Of a stretch of 57,441 bases of DNA, positions 24,211 through 32,105 are shown piece by piece; positions within the stretch are counted from its first letter, which is position 1; each line of letters starts with the position of its first letter. Location: contig JAIXOM010000015.1 of the NCBI GenBank assembly GCA_027486755.1, positions 1-57,441 on the forward strand, written 5' to 3'. The notes under the pieces are model-generated. The model saw nothing but the letters and a program-made list of their open reading frames with translations, did no database searches and had not been told where the DNA came from. The translations under genes and the position numbers were made by a program. The DNA is from Comamonadaceae bacterium. Lineage in GTDB: Bacteria > Pseudomonadota > Gammaproteobacteria > Burkholderiales > Burkholderiaceae_C.

Positions 24211-25046
24211 TGCCCAGGCTGAAGACGGGTCTGCGCTGGATCGGGATCGGCCTGCTGGCCGCTTTTTCGTTTCTGGAGGCCGGCGCGCAAGCCCCACTGG
24301 TCGCCCTTGGCGCCTCTGCGCCCGGCGTCACCCAGGCCATGCGCGACGTCAAGCTCAGCGTCACCGTGGCCGGTCGCATCGAATCGCTGCAGGTCAGCGA
24401 GGGCAGCCGGGTGCGCGAAGGACAGCTGCTGCTGCACCTCGATCGCACGCTCGAGGAGCTGGAGGTGCAGCGCCGGCGTCTGCTGCTGCAGGACCGGGCC
24501 CGCATCGACGAGCTCCGGCAAAAGGAAAAAGTCTTGCAGCAGCAGATTAACTCGCTGCTGCCTTTGCTGGTCACCGGTGGGGTTGCACGCAAGCAGTTCG
24601 AGGACGAGGAAATCGCGCTGGGCAGCGTGGTGGCCGAACGCCGGGCCCTCGAAGCGGCCAAAGAGCGCGAGCAGGTGGAGCTGCAGCTGGCGCAGGAAGC
24701 TTATGAGCGCCGCCATCTGCGCTCGCCGATTGCCGGCGTGATCACCAAGCTGGCTGCCCGCCAGGGCGAGAGCATAGGCCCGAGTGAACCGGTGATCACC
24801 GTGGTCGATACCAGCCGGGTGCGTTTTATCGCAGCGGTGTCAGCCGCTGCCGGACAGCGCCTGCGGCCGGGCCTGAGCGTGCGCATCGACCTCGGCTCCG
24901 AGCTGCGCCTGAGCCCGCGCCAGGCCCAGCTGGTTTTCGTCTCGCCGGTGACCGACCCTTCAAGCGGGCTGGTCGAGGTGATCGCCGAATTCGACAACCT
25001 CGACGGCCAGGTGCGTCCGGGCATCACCGGTCGCCTCTTGTTCTGA
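24207..25046 (+). CDS. Periplasmic adaptor (HlyD/MFP family)
   Basis: This adaptor links an inner-membrane exporter to the TolC duct. It has 279 residues with a signal peptide (about 1-28). The order is: lipoyl half (VTVAGRIESLQVSEGSRVRE), long helical hairpin (about residues 80-170, RRLLLQDRARIDELRQKEKV and QLAQEAYERRHLRSP), second lipoyl half (IAGVITKLAARQGESIGPSE) and a beta-barrel end (GQVRPGITGRLLF). The start overlaps the TolC stop; a second ATG lies three bases later. It is small for an adaptor because the membrane-proximal domain is short. The other two adaptor-like genes follow directly. Confidence 0.9.
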   Translation: MMPRLKTGLRWIGIGLLAAFSFLEAGAQAPLVALGASAPGVTQAMRDVKLSVTVAGRIESLQVSEGSRVREGQLLLHLDRTLEELEVQRRRLLLQDRARIDELRQKEKVLQQQINSLLPLLVTGGVARKQFEDEEIALGSVVAERRALEAAKEREQVELQLAQEAYERRHLRSPIAGVITKLAARQGESIGPSEPVITVVDTSRVRFIAAVSAAAGQRLRPGLSVRIDLGSELRLSPRQAQLVFVSPVTDPSSGLVEVIAEFDNLDGQVRPGITGRLLF

Positions 25047-25055
25047 CGCGCTGCC

Positions 25056-26975
25056 ATGAACGCCGAGTCACGCCAGGCCCATAGCGAGCACAGCGCTGCG
25101 CTTGAGCGCCAGCGCTGGCTGGCGCTGTCGGAGTTCGACGGGCCGGTGGCGGTTTTCTGGGAGCAATACCTGCAAGCCATAGGTCAGGATCTGCAGGCGC
25201 GCGGGGTGCTCCTGCTCAGCGCTGCGGTGGGCCAGCCCTGGAAGGCCTTGGCCCAATGGCCGGCGCAGGCCGATCTGTGGAGCGCCGATCCGGCCGATCT
25301 GCTGCAGCTCCTCGCCGGCGTGCTCGACGAGCAGCCGCGGCTCGAACGGCTGCCCCAGGGCGGGCAGATGCTGGCCATGCGCCTGCCGCAGCCGGCGACC
25401 GCCCAGGTGCTGGCGGTGGTGGCCTTGCATGCGGGTGAATTTGCCATCGACGGCTTGCTCGCCTGGGCCCGCCAGGCGGCGCAGGTTCCGGCCCAGTGGG
25501 CCCGCCATGCGAGCGCGCGTGCCAGCGCGGGGGCGGCGCGTTCGGCGGCAAGCAGCACGCTGGCAAACGCGCAAGCAGACACACAGGCAGACACACAAGC
25601 AGGCGTTTTGGCCGAGCAGCCCCACGCACAGCGGCTCTATCAGGTTCTGCGCCTGTCCATAGAGTTGTCGCGCCAGCCACGCTTTTTGCAGCGTGCCTTC
25701 GAGCTGTGCAATGCCCTGGCCGTGCGGTTTGATGCCGACCGCGTCTCTTTAGGCTGGATGCGCCCACCCTATGTGCGCCTGACAGCCATCAGCCACGTGG
25801 AGAAGTTTGACCGCCTCTCTGCCGTCAGCCGTGCGCTGGAGGGCGCGATGGAAGAGGCCGCTGATCAGGGCCAGCCCCTGGTCTATCCGACCGAGCCAGG
25901 CGTGCGGCAGGTGCAGCGCGCGCACGAGTCCTATGCGCTGATGCAGGGCGTGGCGGCACTGGCCAGCGTACCGCTGACCGACGGCGACCAGGTGGTGGGC
26001 GTGCTCACCCTGGAAAAAATGCAAGGGCGCTGGAGCGCCGACGAGCTGTGGGAGCTGGGTCTGATCGCGCAGACCACCGCCTTGCCCTTGGCGCAGCTGC
26101 ACGATGCCGACCGCTGGTGGGGCGCGCGCTGGTGGGGCGCCCTCAAGGGCCGCCGCGGCGCACCGCCGCGGCACAGCGCCTGGAAGCTTGCAGGCGCGCT
26201 GGGCCTGATCGCCTTTGTCTCGCTTTTCTTTGTGCCCTGGGACTACCGCATCGACGCCCGCCTGACGCTGCGCAGCAAGGACTTGCTGTTCGTGCCTGCG
26301 CCTTTTGACGGCTATTTGCGCCAGGTCCATGTCGACATGGGCGACAAGGTCAAGGCCGGGCAGGTGCTGATGCAGCTCGACACGCGCGAGCTGGTGCTTG
26401 AGGAGTCGATGGCGCAGGCCGATATGCTGCGTTACAGCCGCGAGGCCGAGAAGGCGCAGGCGCTGCGCCAGCTCGCTGAGATGCAGATCACCCTGGCCCG
26501 GCGCGACCAGTCGGCCGCGCGCCTGGCCCTGATTCGCCAACAGCTGGCCAATGCCAAGGTGACGGCGCCGCAGGCCGGCGTGGTGGTCGAGGGCGAGCTC
26601 AAGAAGAACCTGGGCGCGCCGCTGCGCAAGGGCGATCTGCTGCTCAAGCTGGCGCAGACCGATGACAGCTATCTGGAGCTGGAGATTGACCAGGCCGACG
26701 TGCATGAGGTCAAGGTCGGCTCGCGCGGTGAATTTGCCCTGGTTGGTCGGCCCGAGCAGCGCTTTGCCATCGAAATCGACCGCATCGATCCGGCCTCCAA
26801 CTTGCGCGAGGGCAAGAACATTTACCTCGCCCGTGCTCGGCTGCAAGAGGGCATTGCACCTTGGTGGCGCCCGGGCATGGGCGGCACTGCGCGCATAGAG
26901 GCCGGCGAGCGGCCGCTGATTTGGGTCATGACCCACCGCACCGTGCGCTTTTTGCGGGAGTTCTTCTGGCTATGA
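25056..26975 (+). CDS. GAF-membrane-HlyD adaptor protein
   Basis: This 639-residue protein has an unusual architecture. Residues 1-355 are cytoplasmic and contain a GAF-like domain (about 185-355: YQVLRLSIELSRQPRFLQRA, VSLGWMRPPYVRLTAISHVE, LASVPLTDGDQVVGVLTLEK). A run of ADTQADTQAG lies before it. A membrane helix spans about 378-397 (LAGALGLIAFVSLFFVPWDY). The periplasmic part is HlyD-like: LLFVPAPFDGYLRQVHVDMG, a short helical hairpin, then VTAPQAGVVVEGELKKNLGA and a beta domain. The gene is nine bases after the first adaptor and overlaps the next by ATGA. The GAF part may sense a cytoplasmic ligand and gate export; this is inference. Confidence 0.88.
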   Translation: MNAESRQAHSEHSAALERQRWLALSEFDGPVAVFWEQYLQAIGQDLQARGVLLLSAAVGQPWKALAQWPAQADLWSADPADLLQLLAGVLDEQPRLERLPQGGQMLAMRLPQPATAQVLAVVALHAGEFAIDGLLAWARQAAQVPAQWARHASARASAGAARSAASSTLANAQADTQADTQAGVLAEQPHAQRLYQVLRLSIELSRQPRFLQRAFELCNALAVRFDADRVSLGWMRPPYVRLTAISHVEKFDRLSAVSRALEGAMEEAADQGQPLVYPTEPGVRQVQRAHESYALMQGVAALASVPLTDGDQVVGVLTLEKMQGRWSADELWELGLIAQTTALPLAQLHDADRWWGARWWGALKGRRGAPPRHSAWKLAGALGLIAFVSLFFVPWDYRIDARLTLRSKDLLFVPAPFDGYLRQVHVDMGDKVKAGQVLMQLDTRELVLEESMAQADMLRYSREAEKAQALRQLAEMQITLARRDQSAARLALIRQQLANAKVTAPQAGVVVEGELKKNLGAPLRKGDLLLKLAQTDDSYLELEIDQADVHEVKVGSRGEFALVGRPEQRFAIEIDRIDPASNLREGKNIYLARARLQEGIAPWWRPGMGGTARIEAGERPLIWVMTHRTVRFLREFFWL

Positions 26976-29143
26976 GCACGGACCAGGCGAGCGGGCGCAC
27001 CTACAGCGATGCCTGGCACCGTGTGGCCGGCGTGCGCGCCTGCCTGCGCAGCAGCGTGCGGGCGCACCGGCAGACCTTCCGGGGCCAGGACTGGGTGGTG
27101 CTGCGCGACAGCCTGAGCAGCGACTTCTTTCGGGTCACTGCCGACGCCTACGCCTTTGTCAGCCGGCTGGGGACCGACCGCACCATCGACGAGGTCTGGA
27201 GCGAGCTGATTGAGCGCGAGCCCGAGCTGGCGCTGACGCAAGAAGAGGTGGTGCAGCTGCTGGGCCAGTTGCACCTGTCCAATCTGCTGCAGTTTGACCG
27301 TGGCGCCGCGGCCGCCAGCTTGTTCGAGCGTTACCGCGAGCGGCGCGGGCGTGAAATCAAGGCGCTGATCCTGGGCTTTCTGGCCATCAAAGTGCCGCTG
27401 ATCGATCCGGACCGCGCGCTCGATCGGTCCATGCCGCTGATCCGGCTCATCTTCGGCCCGGTCGGTGCCTTGTGCTATATGGTGCTGCTGGTCTTGGGCG
27501 TCAAGGCGCTGGCAGACGAATCGCAGCGCCTGTTTGACCAGTCGGCCGGCCTGCTCGCACCTGGCAACCTGGGACTGCTTTATGTGGGCCTGGTGCTGGC
27601 CAAGCTGGTGCACGAATTTGGCCATGCAGCAGCCTGCAAGCGCTACGGCGGCGAGGTCCACAAGATGGGCGTGATGCTGCTTTTGTTTGCGCCCTTGCCC
27701 TACATGGATGCCACGGCCAGCTGGGGCTTTCGCAGCCGTTTTCATCGCATGCTGGTGGGCGCCAGCGGCGTGCTGGCCGAGTTTGCGGTGGCCGCCGTCG
27801 CGGCGCTGGTGTGGGCCCACAGTGCGCCTGGCGTGGTCAACGCGCTGGCCTACAACGTGATTTTTGTGGCCAGCGTCTCGACCCTGCTGTTCAACCTCAA
27901 TCCGCTGATGCGCTTTGACGGCTACCACATGCTGGTCGACTGGCTCGATGTGCCCAATTTGTTTCAGCGCTCGCGCGATCAGCTCAAGTACCTGGGCGAG
28001 CGCTTTGCGCTGGGCGTCAAAAACGCCGAGCCGGCCGCGCGCACGCGCAAAGAAGCCTGGCTGCTGCCCATCTATGGCGTGATCAGCCTGAGCTACTGGC
28101 TGATGCTGATGTCGACCATCATTTTTTTCATCGCCGAGCAGTACCTGGAGGTGGGCATCGCGCTGGCCTGGATCGTCTTTTTCACCGCCATCGTGCTGCC
28201 GCTGCTCAAGTTTGCCAAATACCTGGTCAGCAGCCCGCGGCTGCAGCACCAGCGCCTGCGCGCGGTCACCAGCACCGCGCTCATAGGCGCTGCGGCCTTT
28301 GCGGTGCTCGCCGGCGTGCCCATGCCCGAGCGGGTGCGCGTCAAGGGTGTGCTGCAGGCCAGTGATTTTCGGGAGCTCTACAGCGAAAGCGGCGGCACGC
28401 TGGTGCAGGTGCTGGTGCGCCCGGGCAGTTGGGTCAAGGCCGGTCAGCCGCTGGCCAGGCTCGACAACCCCGAGCTCGACTACGAGATTCGGGCGGCGCG
28501 GCGCCAACGCGAGCAGCTGCAAGCGCAAGAGCTGCAGGCCGTCAGCATGGCGGTGTCCAATTTGCAGCCCCTGGTGCGCCAGCGCCAGGCGGTTGAAGAA
28601 AAGATTGCGCAGCTGCTGCAGCAGCAAAAGCAGTTGGTGGTGATCGCGCCCATAGAGGGCATCTGGAGTGCCAGCGAGCTCGAAGCCAGCCGTGGCCAGT
28701 GGATAGGCCGTGGCGCCAGCCTGGGCACGGTGGTTGACGACCGGAGCTGGCGTTTTGTGGCGGTGCTGCCTCAGGTCAGCACCCACTTGTTTGAGGCAGG
28801 CGTGGTCTACAGCGAGATCCGCATCCTCGGCCAGCAGGAATTCAATGTGCGCTCGGCCCGCACCGAGATCATGCCTTTCGAGCAAGGCCAGCTCCCCTCA
28901 GCGGCGCTGGGCATGGCCGGCGGCGGCGAGATCGCGGTGCAAAGCGGCGATGCCAAGGGCCTGGCTGCCGCCGAGCCCTTCTTTCGCATCCACGCCCAGC
29001 TGCCACCGCAGGAGCAGGCGCAAGCCCTGCGCCGCCTGCATGGGCGGTTGGGCACCATGCGCATCACCTTGCCCGACTCGCCCCTGCTGGTGCAGTGGGA
29101 GCGCGGCGCGCGCCAGTTCCTGCAAAGGAAGTTCCGCGTATGA
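26972..29143 (+). CDS. M50 zinc metalloprotease fused to HlyD adaptor domain
   Basis: This membrane protein has 723 residues. After an N-terminal region of about 150 residues, which resembles peptide-recognition wHTH-like segments seen ahead of such M50 proteins, come several membrane helices. They carry the site-2-protease motifs: HEFGH with His214, Glu215 and His218 (LVHEFGHAAACKRYGG), and NLNPLMRFDGYH with Asp316 as third ligand. The catalytic residues are intact. From about 450 the chain continues as an HlyD-type periplasmic domain (FRELYSESGGTLVQVLVRPG, helical hairpin, VVIAPIEGIWSASELEASRG). The start overlaps the previous stop and the stop overlaps the next start. It may cut or thread the giant substrate at the membrane; this is inference. 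Confidence 0.9.
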   Translation: MSTDQASGRTYSDAWHRVAGVRACLRSSVRAHRQTFRGQDWVVLRDSLSSDFFRVTADAYAFVSRLGTDRTIDEVWSELIEREPELALTQEEVVQLLGQLHLSNLLQFDRGAAAASLFERYRERRGREIKALILGFLAIKVPLIDPDRALDRSMPLIRLIFGPVGALCYMVLLVLGVKALADESQRLFDQSAGLLAPGNLGLLYVGLVLAKLVHEFGHAAACKRYGGEVHKMGVMLLLFAPLPYMDATASWGFRSRFHRMLVGASGVLAEFAVAAVAALVWAHSAPGVVNALAYNVIFVASVSTLLFNLNPLMRFDGYHMLVDWLDVPNLFQRSRDQLKYLGERFALGVKNAEPAARTRKEAWLLPIYGVISLSYWLMLMSTIIFFIAEQYLEVGIALAWIVFFTAIVLPLLKFAKYLVSSPRLQHQRLRAVTSTALIGAAAFAVLAGVPMPERVRVKGVLQASDFRELYSESGGTLVQVLVRPGSWVKAGQPLARLDNPELDYEIRAARRQREQLQAQELQAVSMAVSNLQPLVRQRQAVEEKIAQLLQQQKQLVVIAPIEGIWSASELEASRGQWIGRGASLGTVVDDRSWRFVAVLPQVSTHLFEAGVVYSEIRILGQQEFNVRSARTEIMPFEQGQLPSAALGMAGGGEIAVQSGDAKGLAAAEPFFRIHAQLPPQEQAQALRRLHGRLGTMRITLPDSPLLVQWERGARQFLQRKFRV

Positions 29144-31161
29144 GCGCGACCTGGCCCCCCCTGCTGAGCGCCGGTGGCCCGGCTGTGGCTGCGCCGCACC
29201 GGCTGCGCGCTTTGGAAAAACTGCCCAAGGGGCTGGACGCCTGGGTGGACCGTGCGCACGGCTGGTGGCGCCGCCGCGCATGGCATGTTTCGCCGCTTTG
29301 GCAGCTGGCGCTGGCCTGCCACGCCCAGTGCGAGCGGCTCGATGCGCTGGACGAAGCGGCGCTGGCGCAGGCGCTCAGGCTGGCCCAGGAGCAGCTGCGG
29401 CGCGACCCGCTGCACGCCAAGGGCGAGCTGGTGCAGGCGCTGGCCTTGGTGGGCCAGCAGGCGCGCCGCGTGCTGGGCATGCGGCCCTACCCAGTGCAGA
29501 TGATGGGCGCGCTGGCCCTGCACCAGGGCTGGCTGGCTGAGATGGCCACCGGCGAGGGCAAGACGCTGACCGTCGCGTTGGCGGCGGTGCTGGCCGGCTG
29601 GAGCGGGCGGCCCTGCCATGTGATCACTGCCAACGACTACCTGGCCGAGCGCGATGCGCAGACCATGCAGGCGCTGTACGCGGCCTGCGGTGTCAGCCTG
29701 GCTTCGGTGCATGCGCAGGTCGAGGCCGAACACAGGCCCGGCCTGTACGCGGCCGATGTGGTCTATGTCACGCCCAAGGAGTTGCTCGCCGACCATTTGC
29801 GCGACCGGCTCGCCGCCAGTGCGGGGCAGGACGCCCATTGGCAGGACTTTTCGCGCTGGCTGGGCCAAAGCGAGGACCCATCGGCCGCGCCCCTGCTGCT
29901 GGTGCGCGGCCTGCACACGGCCATCGTCGACGAGGCCGACAGCGTGCTGATCGACGAGGCTGTCACGCCGCTGATTTTGTCGGCGCGCCGCCCCAGCCGG
30001 GGGCTGTCCGAGGCGGCGATCTTGCTGGCGCAGCTGGCGCCCCAGCTCGAGCCCGGGCGCGATTACGAGCGCGTGGCGCGCACCCGCAGCGTGGAGCTCA
30101 GAGGCGGTGCGCTGGCCGCGCTGGCCCGCCTGGCCGAGCAACTGCCGCCGGTGTGGCGGCCCGCCCCACGGCGCGAGGAGCTGCTGCGCCAGGCCTTGCA
30201 GGTGCACTGCTTTTTCATGCCTGGCCACCAGTACCTGGTGCACGAGGGCGAGATTGTGTTGCTCGATGAATTCACCGGTCGCATGACGCCCGGGCGCACG
30301 CTGACTGCCGGCTTGCACCAGGCCATAGAGGCCAAGGAGCAGGTGGCGATCACCGACCCCAACGAATCACTCACACAAATGAGTTTTCAGGCTTTTTTCC
30401 GCGGTTTTGCGCGCCTGTCGGGCAGCACGGGCACGGCCTGGGAGGCGGTTGACGAGTTATGGCGGGTTTACCGGCTGCCGGTGGCGCGCATTCCCACCCA
30501 CCGCCCTAGGCGCACCGTCACGGCGCCCCTGCAGCTGTCAGCGGGCACGGCGCAAAAGTGGCAGGGGGTGGCGCGCGAAGTGGTGCAACTGCAGCGCAGC
30601 GGCCGCGCGGTGCTGGTGGGCGTGCGCAGCGTCGAGTCCAGCCTGACCGTGGCGCAGTTGCTGCGCCAGCAAGGCTTGCAGCCGGTGGTGCTCAACGCGG
30701 TCGAGCACGACAAAGAGGCCGACATTGTGGCCGTTGCCGGTCGCAGCGGCGCCGTGACGATTGCCACCAACATGGCCGGTCGCGGCACCGACATCAAGCT
30801 GCACCCGGCGGTCGAGGCTGGCGGCGGGCTGCATGTGACGATTGCCGAGATCAACGAGTCGGCCCGCATAGACCGCCAGCTGGCCGGCCGTTGCGGCCGC
30901 CAGGGTGATCCGGGCAGTGTGTCTGTGCACCTGTGCCTGCAGGACAACCTGGCGGTGCGCTATATGCCTGTGCCTTTGCGCCAGTTGCTGCGCCTGTTCA
31001 GCGGCCAAGTGCCGGCCTGCTTTGCGCCGCTGGTGCGCTGGGCCTTTGTGTGGGCGCAGGCGCGCGCCGAGGCTGATGCGTTTGCGCGTCGGTTTTCGGT
31101 GCTGCGCCATGACGACTGGCTGGCTTCGGCCCTGCCTTTTGAGCAGCGGGGGGCCTCATGA
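29140..31161 (+). CDS. SecA-like ATPase lacking the C-terminal scaffold and wing
   Basis: This cytoplasmic motor is related to SecA, with 673 residues against about 900 in SecA. Nucleotide-binding motifs are intact: Walker A ATGEGKT (Lys141), Walker B DEADSVLIDEA (Asp264-Glu265), TNMAGRGTDIKL and the arginine-finger motif AGRCGRQGDPGS (582-593). A short substrate-crosslinking region lies between motifs (LLDEFTGRMTPGRTLTAGLH is the typical SecA stretch). Only about 80 residues follow the last motif. Most of the helical scaffold, the two-helix finger, the wing and the Cys-rich zinc tail of housekeeping SecA are therefore missing. It begins and ends in ATGA overlaps. It is the only ATPase in the operon, so it is the probable energy source for export of the giant protein. 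Confidence 0.92.
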   Translation: MSATWPPLLSAGGPAVAAPHRLRALEKLPKGLDAWVDRAHGWWRRRAWHVSPLWQLALACHAQCERLDALDEAALAQALRLAQEQLRRDPLHAKGELVQALALVGQQARRVLGMRPYPVQMMGALALHQGWLAEMATGEGKTLTVALAAVLAGWSGRPCHVITANDYLAERDAQTMQALYAACGVSLASVHAQVEAEHRPGLYAADVVYVTPKELLADHLRDRLAASAGQDAHWQDFSRWLGQSEDPSAAPLLLVRGLHTAIVDEADSVLIDEAVTPLILSARRPSRGLSEAAILLAQLAPQLEPGRDYERVARTRSVELRGGALAALARLAEQLPPVWRPAPRREELLRQALQVHCFFMPGHQYLVHEGEIVLLDEFTGRMTPGRTLTAGLHQAIEAKEQVAITDPNESLTQMSFQAFFRGFARLSGSTGTAWEAVDELWRVYRLPVARIPTHRPRRTVTAPLQLSAGTAQKWQGVAREVVQLQRSGRAVLVGVRSVESSLTVAQLLRQQGLQPVVLNAVEHDKEADIVAVAGRSGAVTIATNMAGRGTDIKLHPAVEAGGGLHVTIAEINESARIDRQLAGRCGRQGDPGSVSVHLCLQDNLAVRYMPVPLRQLLRLFSGQVPACFAPLVRWAFVWAQARAEADAFARRFSVLRHDDWLASALPFEQRGAS

Positions 31162-32105
31162 TCAGCACCCTGTCGCGTCTGTCTTTGCCGCCCTGGCCGG
31201 TCTGGACGGCCCCCGCAGAGCGCACCCTGCGTGCCATGCTCGGCGAGCTCGAGGGCCTGCCGATCACCGGCGGCGAGGCCTCGGTCAGGCTCTCGCCAGC
31301 GGGTATGGCCTGCGGACGCTGGCTGGCGGGCTTTTCGCCGGCAGGCGTTTCCGCCCACAGGCTGCAGGGCTTGCCCGAGCGCCTGGGCATGGCCAGTGCC
31401 GATGCGCAGTGGTTCCGGTCGCTGTGGCCGCAGGCGCGCCAGATCGGGCTGGCGCTGGAGCAGGCGCCCGGCCAGGTGGTGGCCAAGGTCTACCTCGAGT
31501 TTGCGCTGCCCGCGCCCGATCTGCGCGCGCGTCCTGCCCACCAGCGCCAGGTGGCGCTGCAGATCCAGTCGTGCAAATGGCGCGCAGATTTGCCGGCGCC
31601 AGAGCGCACGCCCAGCGGGCAGACCGAGTACTGGCGCATCTCCGGCCTGGACGGGCCAGCCATGGTGGCATTGCTGCGCGAGGACGAGGGCCTGAGCAGC
31701 GATTTGCGCGCAGTCTATGAAGGCGTGGCCGATTGCCTGGCGCTGGCGATGCGGACTGCGCCCTATTGGCGCGACCCGCGTCTGCTGACGGTGCGCGAGC
31801 CGGGCAGTGCGCGGCGCGGCGTGGGTCTGCGTCTGTATGGCAGCGAGCTCAAGGTCAGCGCCGCGCTGGCGCCGCTCAGGCCTCTGTGTGAACGATGGGG
31901 GCTGGATCTGTCGCAGCACCCCGCTGTGTTGTCGGCCTGGGCCCAGCAGGAATGGGGCTGGATCCATGCCGGACAGGACCGTCAGGGTCAAGGTTTTGTG
32001 ATTGTGTATGGCGCGCTCAGTCGCGTCCAAACCCGTGCCGTGCTTGCCGTGGCCGGGTCTGCTGCCTTGCGGCAGCAAGCATCTGTGCAGGAAAGATGGA
32101 CATGA
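31158..32105 (+). CDS. Unrecognised protein between the SecA-like ATPase and the giant protein
   Basis: This 315-residue protein has no family I recognise. It lacks a signal peptide and clear membrane helices and looks like a soluble mixed alpha/beta protein. Notable stretches are PITGGEASVRLSPAGMACGR, VVAKVYLEFALPAPDLRARP, YWRISGLDGPAMVALLRED and GVGLRLYGSELKVSAALAPL. Its ATG overlaps the SecA-like stop and its stop overlaps the giant gene start (ATGA both times), so it should be made in step with both. A dedicated chaperone or motor partner for the giant substrate is the simplest reading; this is inference from position. Confidence 0.85.
   Translation: MISTLSRLSLPPWPVWTAPAERTLRAMLGELEGLPITGGEASVRLSPAGMACGRWLAGFSPAGVSAHRLQGLPERLGMASADAQWFRSLWPQARQIGLALEQAPGQVVAKVYLEFALPAPDLRARPAHQRQVALQIQSCKWRADLPAPERTPSGQTEYWRISGLDGPAMVALLREDEGLSSDLRAVYEGVADCLALAMRTAPYWRDPRLLTVREPGSARRGVGLRLYGSELKVSAALAPLRPLCERWGLDLSQHPAVLSAWAQQEWGWIHAGQDRQGQGFVIVYGALSRVQTRAVLAVAGSAALRQQASVQERWT

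Noticed and set aside
21783..32105. An ABC exporter gene in the secretion operon
   Set aside because: No ABC signature or C39 peptidase domain was found in any frame with coding support; the ATPase motifs belong to the SecA-like protein.
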